DNA from: Nocardia sp. alder85J
GTDB taxonomy: Bacteria; Actinomycetota; Actinomycetes; Mycobacteriales; Mycobacteriaceae
Length of the DNA: 64,000 bases
Direction of reading: 5' to 3'
NCBI RefSeq assembly: GCF_020176955.2
Contig: NZ_JAIUCZ020000004.1
Span: 372,001-436,000 of the forward strand
The notes beneath the pieces are model-generated. The model was given only the letters and a program-made list of their open reading frames with translations. It did not search any database and had not been told where the DNA came from. The translations under genes and the position numbers were made by a program. Positions 9,190-16,152 of this stretch are shown piece after piece; within the stretch, counting starts at the first letter, position 1, and every line of letters starts with the position of its first letter.

Positions 9190-10329
9190 TCAAGCGTGCA
9201 CTGCCGAGCGCGCCTGCTGCCGCGCCCACGTGTCCGCTGCCAGCACCTCGTCCAAGGTAGCCGGTTCCGGGGTCCACATGTCGGCCGACTCGACCACGCG
9301 GGCCACCGTGTCGACGATCGCGGGGAAGCGGATGTGCCCGTCGAGAAAGGCCGCGACGGCGACCTCGTTGGCGGCGTTGTACACGGCCGTCACACTGCCC
9401 CCGGCCTGCCCCGCCCGCCGGGCCAGCTCGACGGCCGGGAAGACCTCGTTGTCGACCGGCGCGAAATCCCAGCTGAACGCCCCGCCGAAGTCCAGCGGCG
9501 CCAGCGTACCCGGCACCCGGTCCGGCCAGCCCAGGGCCAGCGCGATCGGCAGCCGCATATCCGGCGGACTGGCCTGCGCGATGGTGGACCCGTCGGTGAA
9601 GGTGGCCATCGAATGCACGATCGACTGCGGATGCACGGTCACGTCGATGCGGTCGTACGGGATGCCGAACAACATGTGCGCCTCGATCAGCTCCAGTCCC
9701 TTGTTCACCAGGGTGGCCGAATTCAGCGTGTTCATCGGCCCCATGGACCAGGTGGGATGGGTCTTCGCCTCCGCCGGATTCACCGATTCGAGCATCGCGC
9801 GCGTCCACCCCCGGAACGGCCCCCCGGACGCGGTGAGCACCAGCCGCGCGACCTCCGCGGCCCGCCCCGACCGCAGGCACTGCGCCATCGCCGAATGCTC
9901 GGAGTCCACCGGGACGATCTGCCCCGGCGCCGCCGCCCGCGTCACCAGCGACCCACCCGCCACCAGCGACTCCTTGTTGGCCAGCGCGAGCCGCCGCCCC
10001 GACTCCAGCGCCGCCAGCGTGGGTTCCAGCCCGAGCGACCCCACCAGCGCATTGAGCACCACATCGGCATCGGTGCGCCGCACCAATTCGGTGACCGCCC
10101 CCGGACCACTCAGCGCCACACCGAGTTTCGCGGCAGCCCCCGGATCGGCGACGGCGACCTCGGTGACCCCGGTAGCCTGGATCTGCGCCCCGAACAGCTC
10201 GGTGTTGCCGCCGCGAGCGGCGAGCCCGGCGACCCGGAACCGATCCGGATTGGCCGCGATCACCTCCAGCGCCTGTGTGCCAATGGAACCGGTGCTGCCC
10301 AGCAGCAGAACTTTGACGACGTCGGACAC
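9190..10329 (-). CDS. dxr: 1-deoxy-D-xylulose 5-phosphate reductoisomerase
   Basis: Dxr (IspC) rearranges and reduces DXP to MEP with NADPH, the first committed step of the MEP pathway and the target of fosmidomycin. The NADPH-binding motif VLLLGSTGSIGTQALEVI opens the protein. The catalytic and metal site lies in IVPVDSEHSAMAQCL, and MGPMNTLNSATLVNKGLE, IPYDRIDVTVHPQSIVHSM and YNAANEVAVAAFL are all family-typical. I choose the GTG at 10329 (379 residues), preceded by GGAG, because the 23 extra codons up to the ATG at 10398 encode an Arg/Gly-rich stretch unlike orthologues. The next gene in the row is rip1. Confidence 0.96.
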   Translation of the reverse strand: MSDVVKVLLLGSTGSIGTQALEVIAANPDRFRVAGLAARGGNTELFGAQIQATGVTEVAVADPGAAAKLGVALSGPGAVTELVRRTDADVVLNALVGSLGLEPTLAALESGRRLALANKESLVAGGSLVTRAAAPGQIVPVDSEHSAMAQCLRSGRAAEVARLVLTASGGPFRGWTRAMLESVNPAEAKTHPTWSMGPMNTLNSATLVNKGLELIEAHMLFGIPYDRIDVTVHPQSIVHSMATFTDGSTIAQASPPDMRLPIALALGWPDRVPGTLAPLDFGGAFSWDFAPVDNEVFPAVELARRAGQAGGSVTAVYNAANEVAVAAFLDGHIRFPAIVDTVARVVESADMWTPEPATLDEVLAADTWARQQARSAVHA

Positions 10330-10417
10330 GTCTCCATTCTGACGTGTCCGAATCCGCTCCCCACCCGAGACCTGCGAACCGTCCCGTAACCGCGACACCG
10401 CCCCCGGCCCAACTGGC

Positions 10418-10449
10418 TACGACAAGCGGTCGTATGCCACCATTGTGGC
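10418..10449. promoter_or_regulatory. Two inverted repeats in the dxr/DUF2631 divergent region
   Basis: TACGAC-N5-GTCGTA at 10418-10434 and GCCAC-CATT-GTGGC at 10436-10449 lie side by side between the divergent starts of dxr (10329) and the DUF2631 gene (10486). They are perfect six- and five-base arms, possible regulator sites for one or both genes. Confidence 0.45.
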
Positions 10450-10485
10450 GGTAGTACACCATTACCCGAACCGATGGGAGCGAAC

Positions 10486-10746
10486 GTGGCCACGGAACTG
10501 GAACCGGCAGAGAGCGCCGTCGTCACGAAGGTCGACCCCGCCGAGGTTCCGTCCGCCGCCTGGGGCTGGAGCGGCGAGTCGCGCAAGACCTTCCGCCGCG
10601 CGGGCTGGGTGGTCGTCGTGATCCTCCTGTGCATGCTGATCGGCAACCACAAAGGCCATGTGGAGGACATCTACCTGATCGGCTTCGCCGCCGCCCTGGC
10701 CGGCATCCTGATCCGGGACAACCTCCTCCAGGGCAAGCCGCGGTAG
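10486..10746 (+). CDS. DUF2631 membrane protein
   Basis: An 86-residue protein of the actinobacterial DUF2631 family. It has a short acidic N-terminus, the conserved PAEVPSAAWGWSGES box, and two membrane helices around RAGWVVVVILLCMLIGNH and IYLIGFAAALAGILI joined by the conserved KGHVED loop. The start is the GTG at 10486, because GGGAG sits seven bases before it; the ATG at 10474 is part of that binding site. M. tuberculosis has a homologue a few genes beyond dxr, so it belongs to the conserved block. Function unknown. Confidence 0.88.
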   Translation: MATELEPAESAVVTKVDPAEVPSAAWGWSGESRKTFRRAGWVVVVILLCMLIGNHKGHVEDIYLIGFAAALAGILIRDNLLQGKPR

Positions 10747-10775
10747 GTCGCCGCTTCGCTGCTCGAAACACAAAC

Positions 10776-10809
10776 AACCGGATGCGCTGTGCAGGGTGCG
10801 CATCCGGTT
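10776..10809. terminator. Hairpin terminator after DUF2631 gene
   Basis: Perfect 12-base arms (AACCGGATGCGC at 10776-10787 and its complement at 10798-10809) with a ten-base loop, followed by TGTCTGT. It lies 30 bases after the stop codon and just before the 3' end of the convergent small secreted-peptide gene, so it could serve both directions. Confidence 0.75.
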
Positions 10810-10839
10810 TGTCTGTGGTCGCTTCGAGCTCGGGGGAGG

Positions 10840-10995
10840 TTACGGCGATTGCACCTCCGTTCCGTGCGCGTTGATCGTGGCGGCGTGATCGCTGGGCGAC
10901 GTCGCCCCCGCGGAGGCGTCGCCCAGAATTTCGACGGCGCCTGTCCCGGCCAGGATCATGCCTGCGGTGATGAGGGTTAGCGTCGAACGCTTCAT
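10840..10995 (-). CDS. 51-residue secreted peptide
   Basis: A short gene with a very strong ribosome binding site (GGAGAAGGAC directly before the ATG at 10995). It encodes MKRSTLTLITAGMILAGTGA and then a mature region starting around DASAGATSPSDH, ending with TAA at 10842-10840. The N-terminus is a textbook Sec signal (Lys-Arg, hydrophobic core, A-S-A cleavage site), leaving about 22 residues: a small exported peptide. It resembles the many short secreted peptides of Nocardia, but no family is recognised. A bidirectional hairpin lies at its 3' end. What it does is unknown. Confidence 0.72.
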   Translation of the reverse strand: MKRSTLTLITAGMILAGTGAVEILGDASAGATSPSDHAATINAHGTEVQSP

Positions 10996-11166
10996 GTCCT
11001 TCTCCCTTATCGCTCACTGAGTCGGGAAGAGTTCGAACCATCGTTTGCCAACTAATAGCCGACTTGGACACCGTAGAACGGGAAACGTCTCTCCGACAAG
11101 TCCCCAGTGTCCGGAGGCGCAGCTACATATAGGCTATGTCGCAGGTCACGACCTAGATTTGTAATA

Positions 11167-11667
11167 TTAGCCGGTTCGTCGCAAACTGGCGGCAAGGTGA
11201 TGGCGTGTCGGTTGCCCGACGGCTGCCATACGCAAGGTGTAGTCGATGGTGTCACCGGTCAGGGCCAGCGAGCGGCCCAGTGCCGTCACCAACTTCGCGG
11301 TACTGCTGAGTCCGATGTGCGTCGAGTCGAGTTCCAGGCGCAGCCCGTCGCCGACCATATCCACGCGCCCCTCGCAGATCTCGGTGACACCGGTCGGGTG
11401 GGCCAGGATCAGCTCGACGCGATCCTTGCCCGCGCTGCGCAGATAACCCGTCTCGGCGTGCAGCGAACGGCCGTCCCCGGCATGCCGGGTGCGCTGCCGG
11501 TAGGTCAGGAAGGGGCGGCCGACGTGACCGAACCAGATCTCCTCGTGGTAGTCGAACGGTTCGATCGTCGGATACTCGCCGTGCCCGGAACCACGCCAAT
11601 TGCCCAGTAGTGCGGCGAGGTGGGCGATGTCCGGATGCGGCGCGACGGGCGGCTGGGGTTCGAGCAC
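11167..11667 (-). CDS. Nitrobindin-like heme-binding beta-barrel protein (DUF1794/THAP4-like)
   Basis: About 166 residues with the features of nitrobindins: HLAALLGNWRGSGHGEYPTI near the start, FDYHEEIWFGHVGRPFLTYRQRT in two pieces of the barrel, then LHAETGYLR, and near the end ALTGDTIDYTLRMAAVGQP and HHLAASL. Family members form a ten-stranded barrel that binds ferric heme through a C-terminal His and reacts with nitric oxide or peroxynitrite. The start is uncertain: the first plausible codon upstream of the conserved region is GTG at 11667, with no clear ribosome binding site. The frame stays open much further upstream, but that part is antisense to the permease gene. Divergent from the permease pair. 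Confidence 0.85.
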   Translation of the reverse strand: MLEPQPPVAPHPDIAHLAALLGNWRGSGHGEYPTIEPFDYHEEIWFGHVGRPFLTYRQRTRHAGDGRSLHAETGYLRSAGKDRVELILAHPTGVTEICEGRVDMVGDGLRLELDSTHIGLSSTAKLVTALGRSLALTGDTIDYTLRMAAVGQPTRHHLAASLRRTG

Positions 11668-11860
11668 GGCGGACAGCTTAATGCGCGGCCGCCGGTCCGG
11701 CGCCGCGACGGCGCCGCGCCGGTGGAATTCGCGGCGATGGGGGTTGACAACCGAAGACCTGCCGAACCCGCTGCGGATGCGGCCCGCGCGACGATGACTC
11801 TGGTGAGATGAATCGTGATCCGGCAGTGGGGAACCGGTCGTCGAGGGAAAGCAGGAGGCG

Positions 11861-12706
11861 ATGAGCGTCCAGGTGATCGACCCGATGGCATCGGGATACC
11901 GCGCGGCGCCCGCGCCGCCGCGGCCGTCGGCGCTGCGGCAGTGCTGGGTGCTGGCGCTGCGGCTGGTGCGGCCGTCGCTGCGCAACGGCGAGGTACTGAC
12001 CGCGCTGCTGGCGCCCAGCGTGTTCACCATCGGCTTCTTCGTCCCGTTGAACCGGGTGATGTCCGGCGTGGGCCACGGGTCCGGCTCGTACGCGCAGTTC
12101 CTGATGCCGATGATCGTGATGCAGGCGGTGGCGTTCTGCGCGACCGCCGCGGCGTTCCGCTCCGCCAGCGATACCCGCGACGGTCTGGACACCCGCTTCG
12201 CGACCATGCCCATGCCGCTGATCGCGCCGCTGGTCGCCCGCACGGCGGCGGTGCTCTACCGCACGGCGATCGCGCTGGCCGCGGCGGTGGTGTGCGGTCT
12301 GGTGATCGGCTTCCGTTTCCACGGAAGCTGGTGGCAGACCGTGGCCTTCGTACTCTTCGCGCTGTCGCTCGGGGTGCTGCTGGGCGCGATCGGCGATCTG
12401 GTCGGCGGGCTGTCCGGCAGTCCGGAGGCGGCGACCCAGGCGCTGATCCTGCCGCAGTTGATCCTCGGCATGGTGTCCACCGGCTTCGTCCCGGCCGACC
12501 GGTTCCCGTCCTGGATGCGGGCTTTCGCGCACCACCAGCCGGTGTCGCGGTTCGTCGCCGTGATGCGCGCGCTCGCCGGTGACGTGCCGGGGGCCGGGAC
12601 GCCGGTCACCTGGGGCACGGTCGGGCCGGGGCTGGCCTGGACGGTGGCCGGGCTGGTGGTGTTCGGTGGCGCCTGCGTGCTGCTGGCCGTGCGGCGGCAG
12701 CGATGA
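11861..12706 (+). CDS. ABC-2 family permease (DrrB/DrrC-like), first of two
   Basis: A 281-residue integral membrane protein with six hydrophobic segments and the ABC-2 core typical of actinobacterial DrrB/DrrC-type exporters (VFTIGFFVPLNRVM, then AFCATAAAFRSASDTRDGLDTR, ILPQLILGMVSTGFVPADRFP). AGGAGG lies three bases before the ATG. Such permeases pair with a DrrA-type ATPase to export lipids, siderophores or antibiotics. The next gene overlaps by four bases and is a second permease. No ATPase gene is adjacent, so the ATP-hydrolysing partner must be encoded elsewhere. Confidence 0.86.
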   Translation: MSVQVIDPMASGYRAAPAPPRPSALRQCWVLALRLVRPSLRNGEVLTALLAPSVFTIGFFVPLNRVMSGVGHGSGSYAQFLMPMIVMQAVAFCATAAAFRSASDTRDGLDTRFATMPMPLIAPLVARTAAVLYRTAIALAAAVVCGLVIGFRFHGSWWQTVAFVLFALSLGVLLGAIGDLVGGLSGSPEAATQALILPQLILGMVSTGFVPADRFPSWMRAFAHHQPVSRFVAVMRALAGDVPGAGTPVTWGTVGPGLAWTVAGLVVFGGACVLLAVRRQR

Positions 12707-13554
12707 CGCCGACGCGGGTGATTCCCGATTCCGACCGCCCGGCTCTCGTCCGGTCGCCGATGCCGGTGCCGCCGGCGCACACCGAGACCTGGTCCCGGCT
12801 GCTGCCGCAGACGCTGATCCAGACCCGGCGGCTGCTGCTGCGCTGGCGCCGGGACACGGTGACCATGATGCAGGCGGTGCTGTTCCCGGCGCTGTTGCTG
12901 ATCATCCTCAATTCCGTACTGGGACATCAGATCTCGTCCTATTCCGGGATGAACGCGCTGTACGGGACGGTGCCGATGACCACCCTGGTGTCGGTGATGT
13001 CGGGTTCGCTGGCCGGCGCGGTGACGCTCGGCCGGGAGCGCGATGCCGGTTTGCTGGCCCGATTCTGGGTGTTGCCGGTGCATCGCGCGTCCGGCCTGCT
13101 GGCCCGGATCTGCGCCGAGGGCGCGCGGATCCTGTTGTGCACCGGCCTGTTGTTCGGGGTCGGGGTGCTGCTGGGCTTCCGGTTCCGGCAGGGGCTGCCG
13201 GCGGCGCTGGCGCTGCTGGGATTGCCGCTGGTCTACGGGCTGGCGTTCGCCACCGCGGTCACGGCCGCCGCCGTCTACACCGCGAAGGCGGCGCTGGTGG
13301 AGGTGATCTCGCTGGGCTCGTCGATGCTGATGTTCTTCTGCACCGGATTCGTGCCGCTGGACGCCTATCCGGACTGGGCGCAGCCGATCGTGGCGCATCA
13401 GCCGATGAGCTGTGCCGTCGACGCGATGCGCGGGCTGTCGGTGGGCGGTCCGGTGCGGGGTCCGCTGCTGGCCACCCTGGCCTGGTCGGTGGCCTCGATG
13501 GTGGTGTTCGCGGTGCCCGCGGCGATCGGCTATCGGCGAGCCAGCCGGGCCTGA
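12703..13554 (+). CDS. ABC-2 family permease (DrrB/DrrC-like), second of two
   Basis: A 283-residue homologue of the preceding permease: SGSLAGAVTLGRERDAGLLA, then MLMFFCTGFVPLDAYPDWAQ and VAHQPMSCAVDAMRGL, the same ordered motifs as in the first gene. The ATGA overlap with its neighbour indicates translational coupling, so the two proteins probably form a heterodimeric channel. The substrate cannot be read from sequence. In mycobacteria related pairs move phthiocerol lipids and in streptomycetes anthracyclines, but neither kind of biosynthetic gene is nearby. Confidence 0.86.
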   Translation: MTPTRVIPDSDRPALVRSPMPVPPAHTETWSRLLPQTLIQTRRLLLRWRRDTVTMMQAVLFPALLLIILNSVLGHQISSYSGMNALYGTVPMTTLVSVMSGSLAGAVTLGRERDAGLLARFWVLPVHRASGLLARICAEGARILLCTGLLFGVGVLLGFRFRQGLPAALALLGLPLVYGLAFATAVTAAAVYTAKAALVEVISLGSSMLMFFCTGFVPLDAYPDWAQPIVAHQPMSCAVDAMRGLSVGGPVRGPLLATLAWSVASMVVFAVPAAIGYRRASRA

Positions 13555-13603
13555 ATCCGGCGCGCACGGGGTGAATCCGGGCGCGCGAGCGGGAGCCCGG
13601 GCA

Positions 13604-13636
13604 GGCGTGCCGCGCCAGTCGACTACGCGGCACGCC
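13604..13636. terminator. Hairpin after the permease pair
   Basis: Perfect 11-base GC arms at 13604-13614 and 13626-13636 with an 11-base loop, 50 bases past the stop of the second permease. No T-tract follows, which is common for actinobacterial terminators. Confidence 0.6.
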
Positions 13637-13763
13637 GGGCCGGGCGCCTCGTTGCGCCCGCCGTACCTGGCGGGCGACGTCCCGGCCCGAACCGCACCCG
13701 GCCGCTCGGTGACGTCACCTCTGGCAGGGAATGACCGTGTGTGTCAACGTGTTCCGCGGCGAT

Positions 13764-14207
13764 TCACTGCTCCGGCAATCGGCGCCGGCCACCGGCCACG
13801 TCGATCACGAGATCAGTGTAACCGTCCACCAGTTCGGCCAAGTGGTACCAGTGTTTATGGGTATTGTCACTGCGCGGCCCGTCGCGGTCGATGGCCATAT
13901 TGGCGTCGACCCAACTGCGGGCCATCCGATCGACCACCGCGCCGAGGCTCTCGGTGTGCAATGAGGACCCGTTGCGGTGCTGTGGCAGTTCCTGCTCCAC
14001 CCAGTCGTTGATGTCCTCGACGAGTTCAGTACGGCGGCAATCGATCTCGGCGACCATCAACGGGTCGCCGATCTCCGCGCGCCGACTGTGTAACTCGGCC
14101 AGGGCGCGTGCCGATCGCAACAGCACTCGGTCCTGGAACCGGCGTCCCTGGAACGCGCACAGTAATTGCGGCGCGGTCGGCAGCACTCCGGCAATCGACA
14201 TCGTCAT
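13764..14207 (-). CDS. DUF4254 protein
   Basis: A 147-residue soluble, largely helical protein recognised as DUF4254. It has RRTELVEDINDWVEQELP, then HTESLGAVVDRMARSWVDA and THKHWYHLAELVDGYTDL. The ATG at 14207 is preceded by AGGGGG. It is divergent from an XRE/DUF5753 regulator gene across a 170-base region full of palindromes. DUF4254 genes and XRE/DUF5753 genes are both common and poorly understood in Nocardia and Streptomyces; a shared control region suggests a functional pair. Function unknown. Confidence 0.82.
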   Translation of the reverse strand: MTMSIAGVLPTAPQLLCAFQGRRFQDRVLLRSARALAELHSRRAEIGDPLMVAEIDCRRTELVEDINDWVEQELPQHRNGSSLHTESLGAVVDRMARSWVDANMAIDRDGPRSDNTHKHWYHLAELVDGYTDLVIDVAGGRRRLPEQ

Positions 14208-14315
14208 CGCTGCGCCCCCTGCACGGCCAGATGTATCACTAATCGCACCAACATGATTGGTCTCCGGTTTCAGCTATACCGGTCATGGGATCGGTGTTTC
14301 AGAACTAGGCTTGTA

Positions 14316-14372
14316 AGCATGATGCTACTTGCAGATGCAAGAACACAAGGGCTGGAACGCAAAAATGCGTTC
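14316..14372. promoter_or_regulatory. Palindrome cluster between DUF4254 and XRE regulator
   Basis: Three inverted repeats follow one another: AGCAT-G-ATGCT (14316-14326), CTTGCA-GA-TGCAAG (14328-14341) and GAACGC-N6-GCGTTC (14355-14372). The stretch is AT-richer than its surroundings and lies between the divergent starts. It is the likely control region of both genes and a plausible binding site for the adjacent XRE protein. Confidence 0.6.
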
Positions 14373-14420
14373 TAGGAATTGCATCGGGTAGCTGAGGTGC
14401 GGCTGGAGGTCAGTGTATCG

Positions 14421-15284
14421 ATGGCAGGAAAACGTACCGCGCTCACCGTGCAGTTGCGGCGGCTCGCCGTGCTGCTGACGGAGCTGCGGGAGGAGGCCGG
14501 CGTCAGTAAAGAGGAGGTCAGCGCCCGCAGCGGCATCAACGTGACGACGTTGTACCGCATCGAGACCGCGCAGGCGCGGCCGCAGCGGCGCACGCTGATG
14601 GCCATGCTCGATCTCTACGGGGTCGACGAGGAGCGCCGCGCGGATGCCTTGAAGTTGCTACAGGAAGCGCAGAAGCCGGGCATGTCGCGGCCGTTCGAGG
14701 CGGCGGTGTCGGAAGTGTATGCGGCGTTCATCAACTTCGAGAACGCCGCATTGTCCGCGCGCCTGTTCGAAATGTCCTATATACCCGGCCTATTGCAGAC
14801 CGAAAGGTACGCCTGGGCGGTATTGGACACGACGATGCCGAAGGCCGAGAGTTCGGTGATCGAACAGCGCCTGCGGGCCCGCTTCGAGCGCGCCAAGGTG
14901 CTGACCCGGCAGGACGATCCGCTGGAACTGTGGGTGGTGCTGGACGAGGCCGCGATCCGGCGGGTGGTCGGTGGACCCGAGGTGATGCGGGAACAGCTGC
15001 TGCGGCTGATCGACGAGTCGGAGAAGCGCAACGTGATCCTCCAGGTGCTGCCGTTCGAGGCCGGGGCGCATCCGGCGATGATCGGCTCGTTCGTGGTGCT
15101 GGACTTCCACGAACCCGCCGATCCCGAACTCGTCTACATCGAGGGCGCCGCGGGTGACGACATCGTGGAGGGCCGCGACGGGGTGCGCCGCTTCGGCGTC
15201 ATGTTCGACCAGCTGCGCGCCATGGCGCTGAGCCCCCGCGATTCGATCACCCTGATCACCGAGGCCGCGGAAAGCCTGCGGTGA
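14421..15284 (+). CDS. XRE-family regulator with DUF5753 domain
   Basis: An actinobacterial helix-turn-helix regulator. From the ATG at 14421 the protein (287 residues) has an HTH around residues 17-60 (LLTELREEAGVSKEEVSARS, then NVTTLYRIETAQ). A DUF5753 domain fills the remainder, with its landmark FEMSYIPGLLQTERYAWAVL, RARFERAKVL and AHPAMIGSFVVLDF boxes. GGAGG lies eleven bases before this ATG; an earlier in-frame ATG at 14379 would add 14 residues. Proteins of this type usually act with a small DUF397 partner, but no DUF397 gene is adjacent; the divergent gene is DUF4254 instead. Likely autoregulated through the palindromes upstream. Confidence 0.9.
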   Translation: MAGKRTALTVQLRRLAVLLTELREEAGVSKEEVSARSGINVTTLYRIETAQARPQRRTLMAMLDLYGVDEERRADALKLLQEAQKPGMSRPFEAAVSEVYAAFINFENAALSARLFEMSYIPGLLQTERYAWAVLDTTMPKAESSVIEQRLRARFERAKVLTRQDDPLELWVVLDEAAIRRVVGGPEVMREQLLRLIDESEKRNVILQVLPFEAGAHPAMIGSFVVLDFHEPADPELVYIEGAAGDDIVEGRDGVRRFGVMFDQLRAMALSPRDSITLITEAAESLR

Positions 15285-15296
15285 TCCGCTGGTGGT

Positions 15297-15321
15297 GACG
15301 CCGGTCGCGCGGACCGGCGTC
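15297..15321. terminator. Bidirectional hairpin between convergent genes
   Basis: GACGCCGGTC at 15297-15306 and GACCGGCGTC at 15312-15321 form a perfect ten-base stem with a five-base loop. It lies exactly between the 3' ends of the XRE gene (15284) and the SDR gene (15334). Confidence 0.75.
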
Positions 15322-15333
15322 GACGAGTTGCGT

Positions 15334-16152
15334 TCACTCGCCCGCGATCCGGGCGTCGTAGGCCGCCCGGGCGCCGTCGCTGTGCAGGAAGGCCTCCTCG
15401 AAACCGGCGACGCGGCGCAGGAATCGGGTCACCGGGCGCGGTAGCATCGCCCAGACCGCCGCGCTGGGCGCGAGACTGCGGGGGATCACCGCCTGGCGGC
15501 GACCGCCGGTGAGCACCGCGACGACCGCGGCCGCGATCTGCTCGGGCGCCACCGGCCGGCTGAGGCGATTGATGCTGATACCGCTGATGAGTTCGGTGGC
15601 GGTGAACGACGGCAGCACCACCGACACCCGGATGTCCCGCGCGGCCAGTTCCGCGTCGAGCGCCTCGCTGAATCCGACCACCGCGAATTTGGTGGCGTTG
15701 TAGAGCGCCATGCCGGGCGCCGGGATGCGCCCGGCGATCGAGGCGATGTTCACGATGCGGCCGCCGCGACCGGTCATCGCGCGGGCGGCGGCCCGGCTGC
15801 CGTTGATCACGCCGTGCACGTTGATGTCCACGCACCGGCGCACCAGCGCGTCGGACTGTTCCAGCACCGGGCCGATCGGCATGATGCCCGCGTTGTTGAT
15901 CCAGATGTCCACCGGGCCCAGCTCCCGCTGCACCAGTTCGAGGAAGGCGGTCACCGAGGCGGGATCGGTGACATCCATGGTGTCGCCGAGGATGCCGAGA
16001 TCACCCGCGGCGGTCTTCACGGTGACGGTGTCGATGTCGCCGATGGCGACCTGGGCGCCCTGCTTCCGGAGTGCGGCGGCGACGGCCCGGCCGATGCCCC
16101 GGGCGCCGCCGGTGACGACGACCACCTTCCCGGCGATGACGAAACGGGTCAC
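15334..16152 (-). CDS. Short-chain dehydrogenase/reductase
   Basis: A 272-residue classical SDR. The cofactor motif VVTGGARGIGRAVAAAL lies at about 12-28, and IGDID after the second strand favours NAD(H). NNAG lies near 88, the catalytic Ser in IVNIASIAG near 139, and the Tyr-Lys pair in YNATK near 150-154. The GTG start at 16152 overlaps the stop of the upstream ligase gene (GTGA) and has AGGAG upstream, so the two are translationally coupled. Being last in a row with P450, aldehyde dehydrogenase and acyl-CoA ligase, it probably oxidises an alcohol to the aldehyde; the exact substrate is unknown. Confidence 0.9.
   Translation of the reverse strand: MTRFVIAGKVVVVTGGARGIGRAVAAALRKQGAQVAIGDIDTVTVKTAAGDLGILGDTMDVTDPASVTAFLELVQRELGPVDIWINNAGIMPIGPVLEQSDALVRRCVDINVHGVINGSRAAARAMTGRGGRIVNIASIAGRIPAPGMALYNATKFAVVGFSEALDAELAARDIRVSVVLPSFTATELISGISINRLSRPVAPEQIAAAVVAVLTGGRRQAVIPRSLAPSAAVWAMLPRPVTRFLRRVAGFEEAFLHSDGARAAYDARIAGE

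Noticed and set aside
11667..12243. Long N-terminal extension of the nitrobindin-like gene
   Set aside because: The extra 192 codons are antisense to the ABC permease gene, which has a strong ribosome binding site and membrane helices, and they add no recognisable domain.
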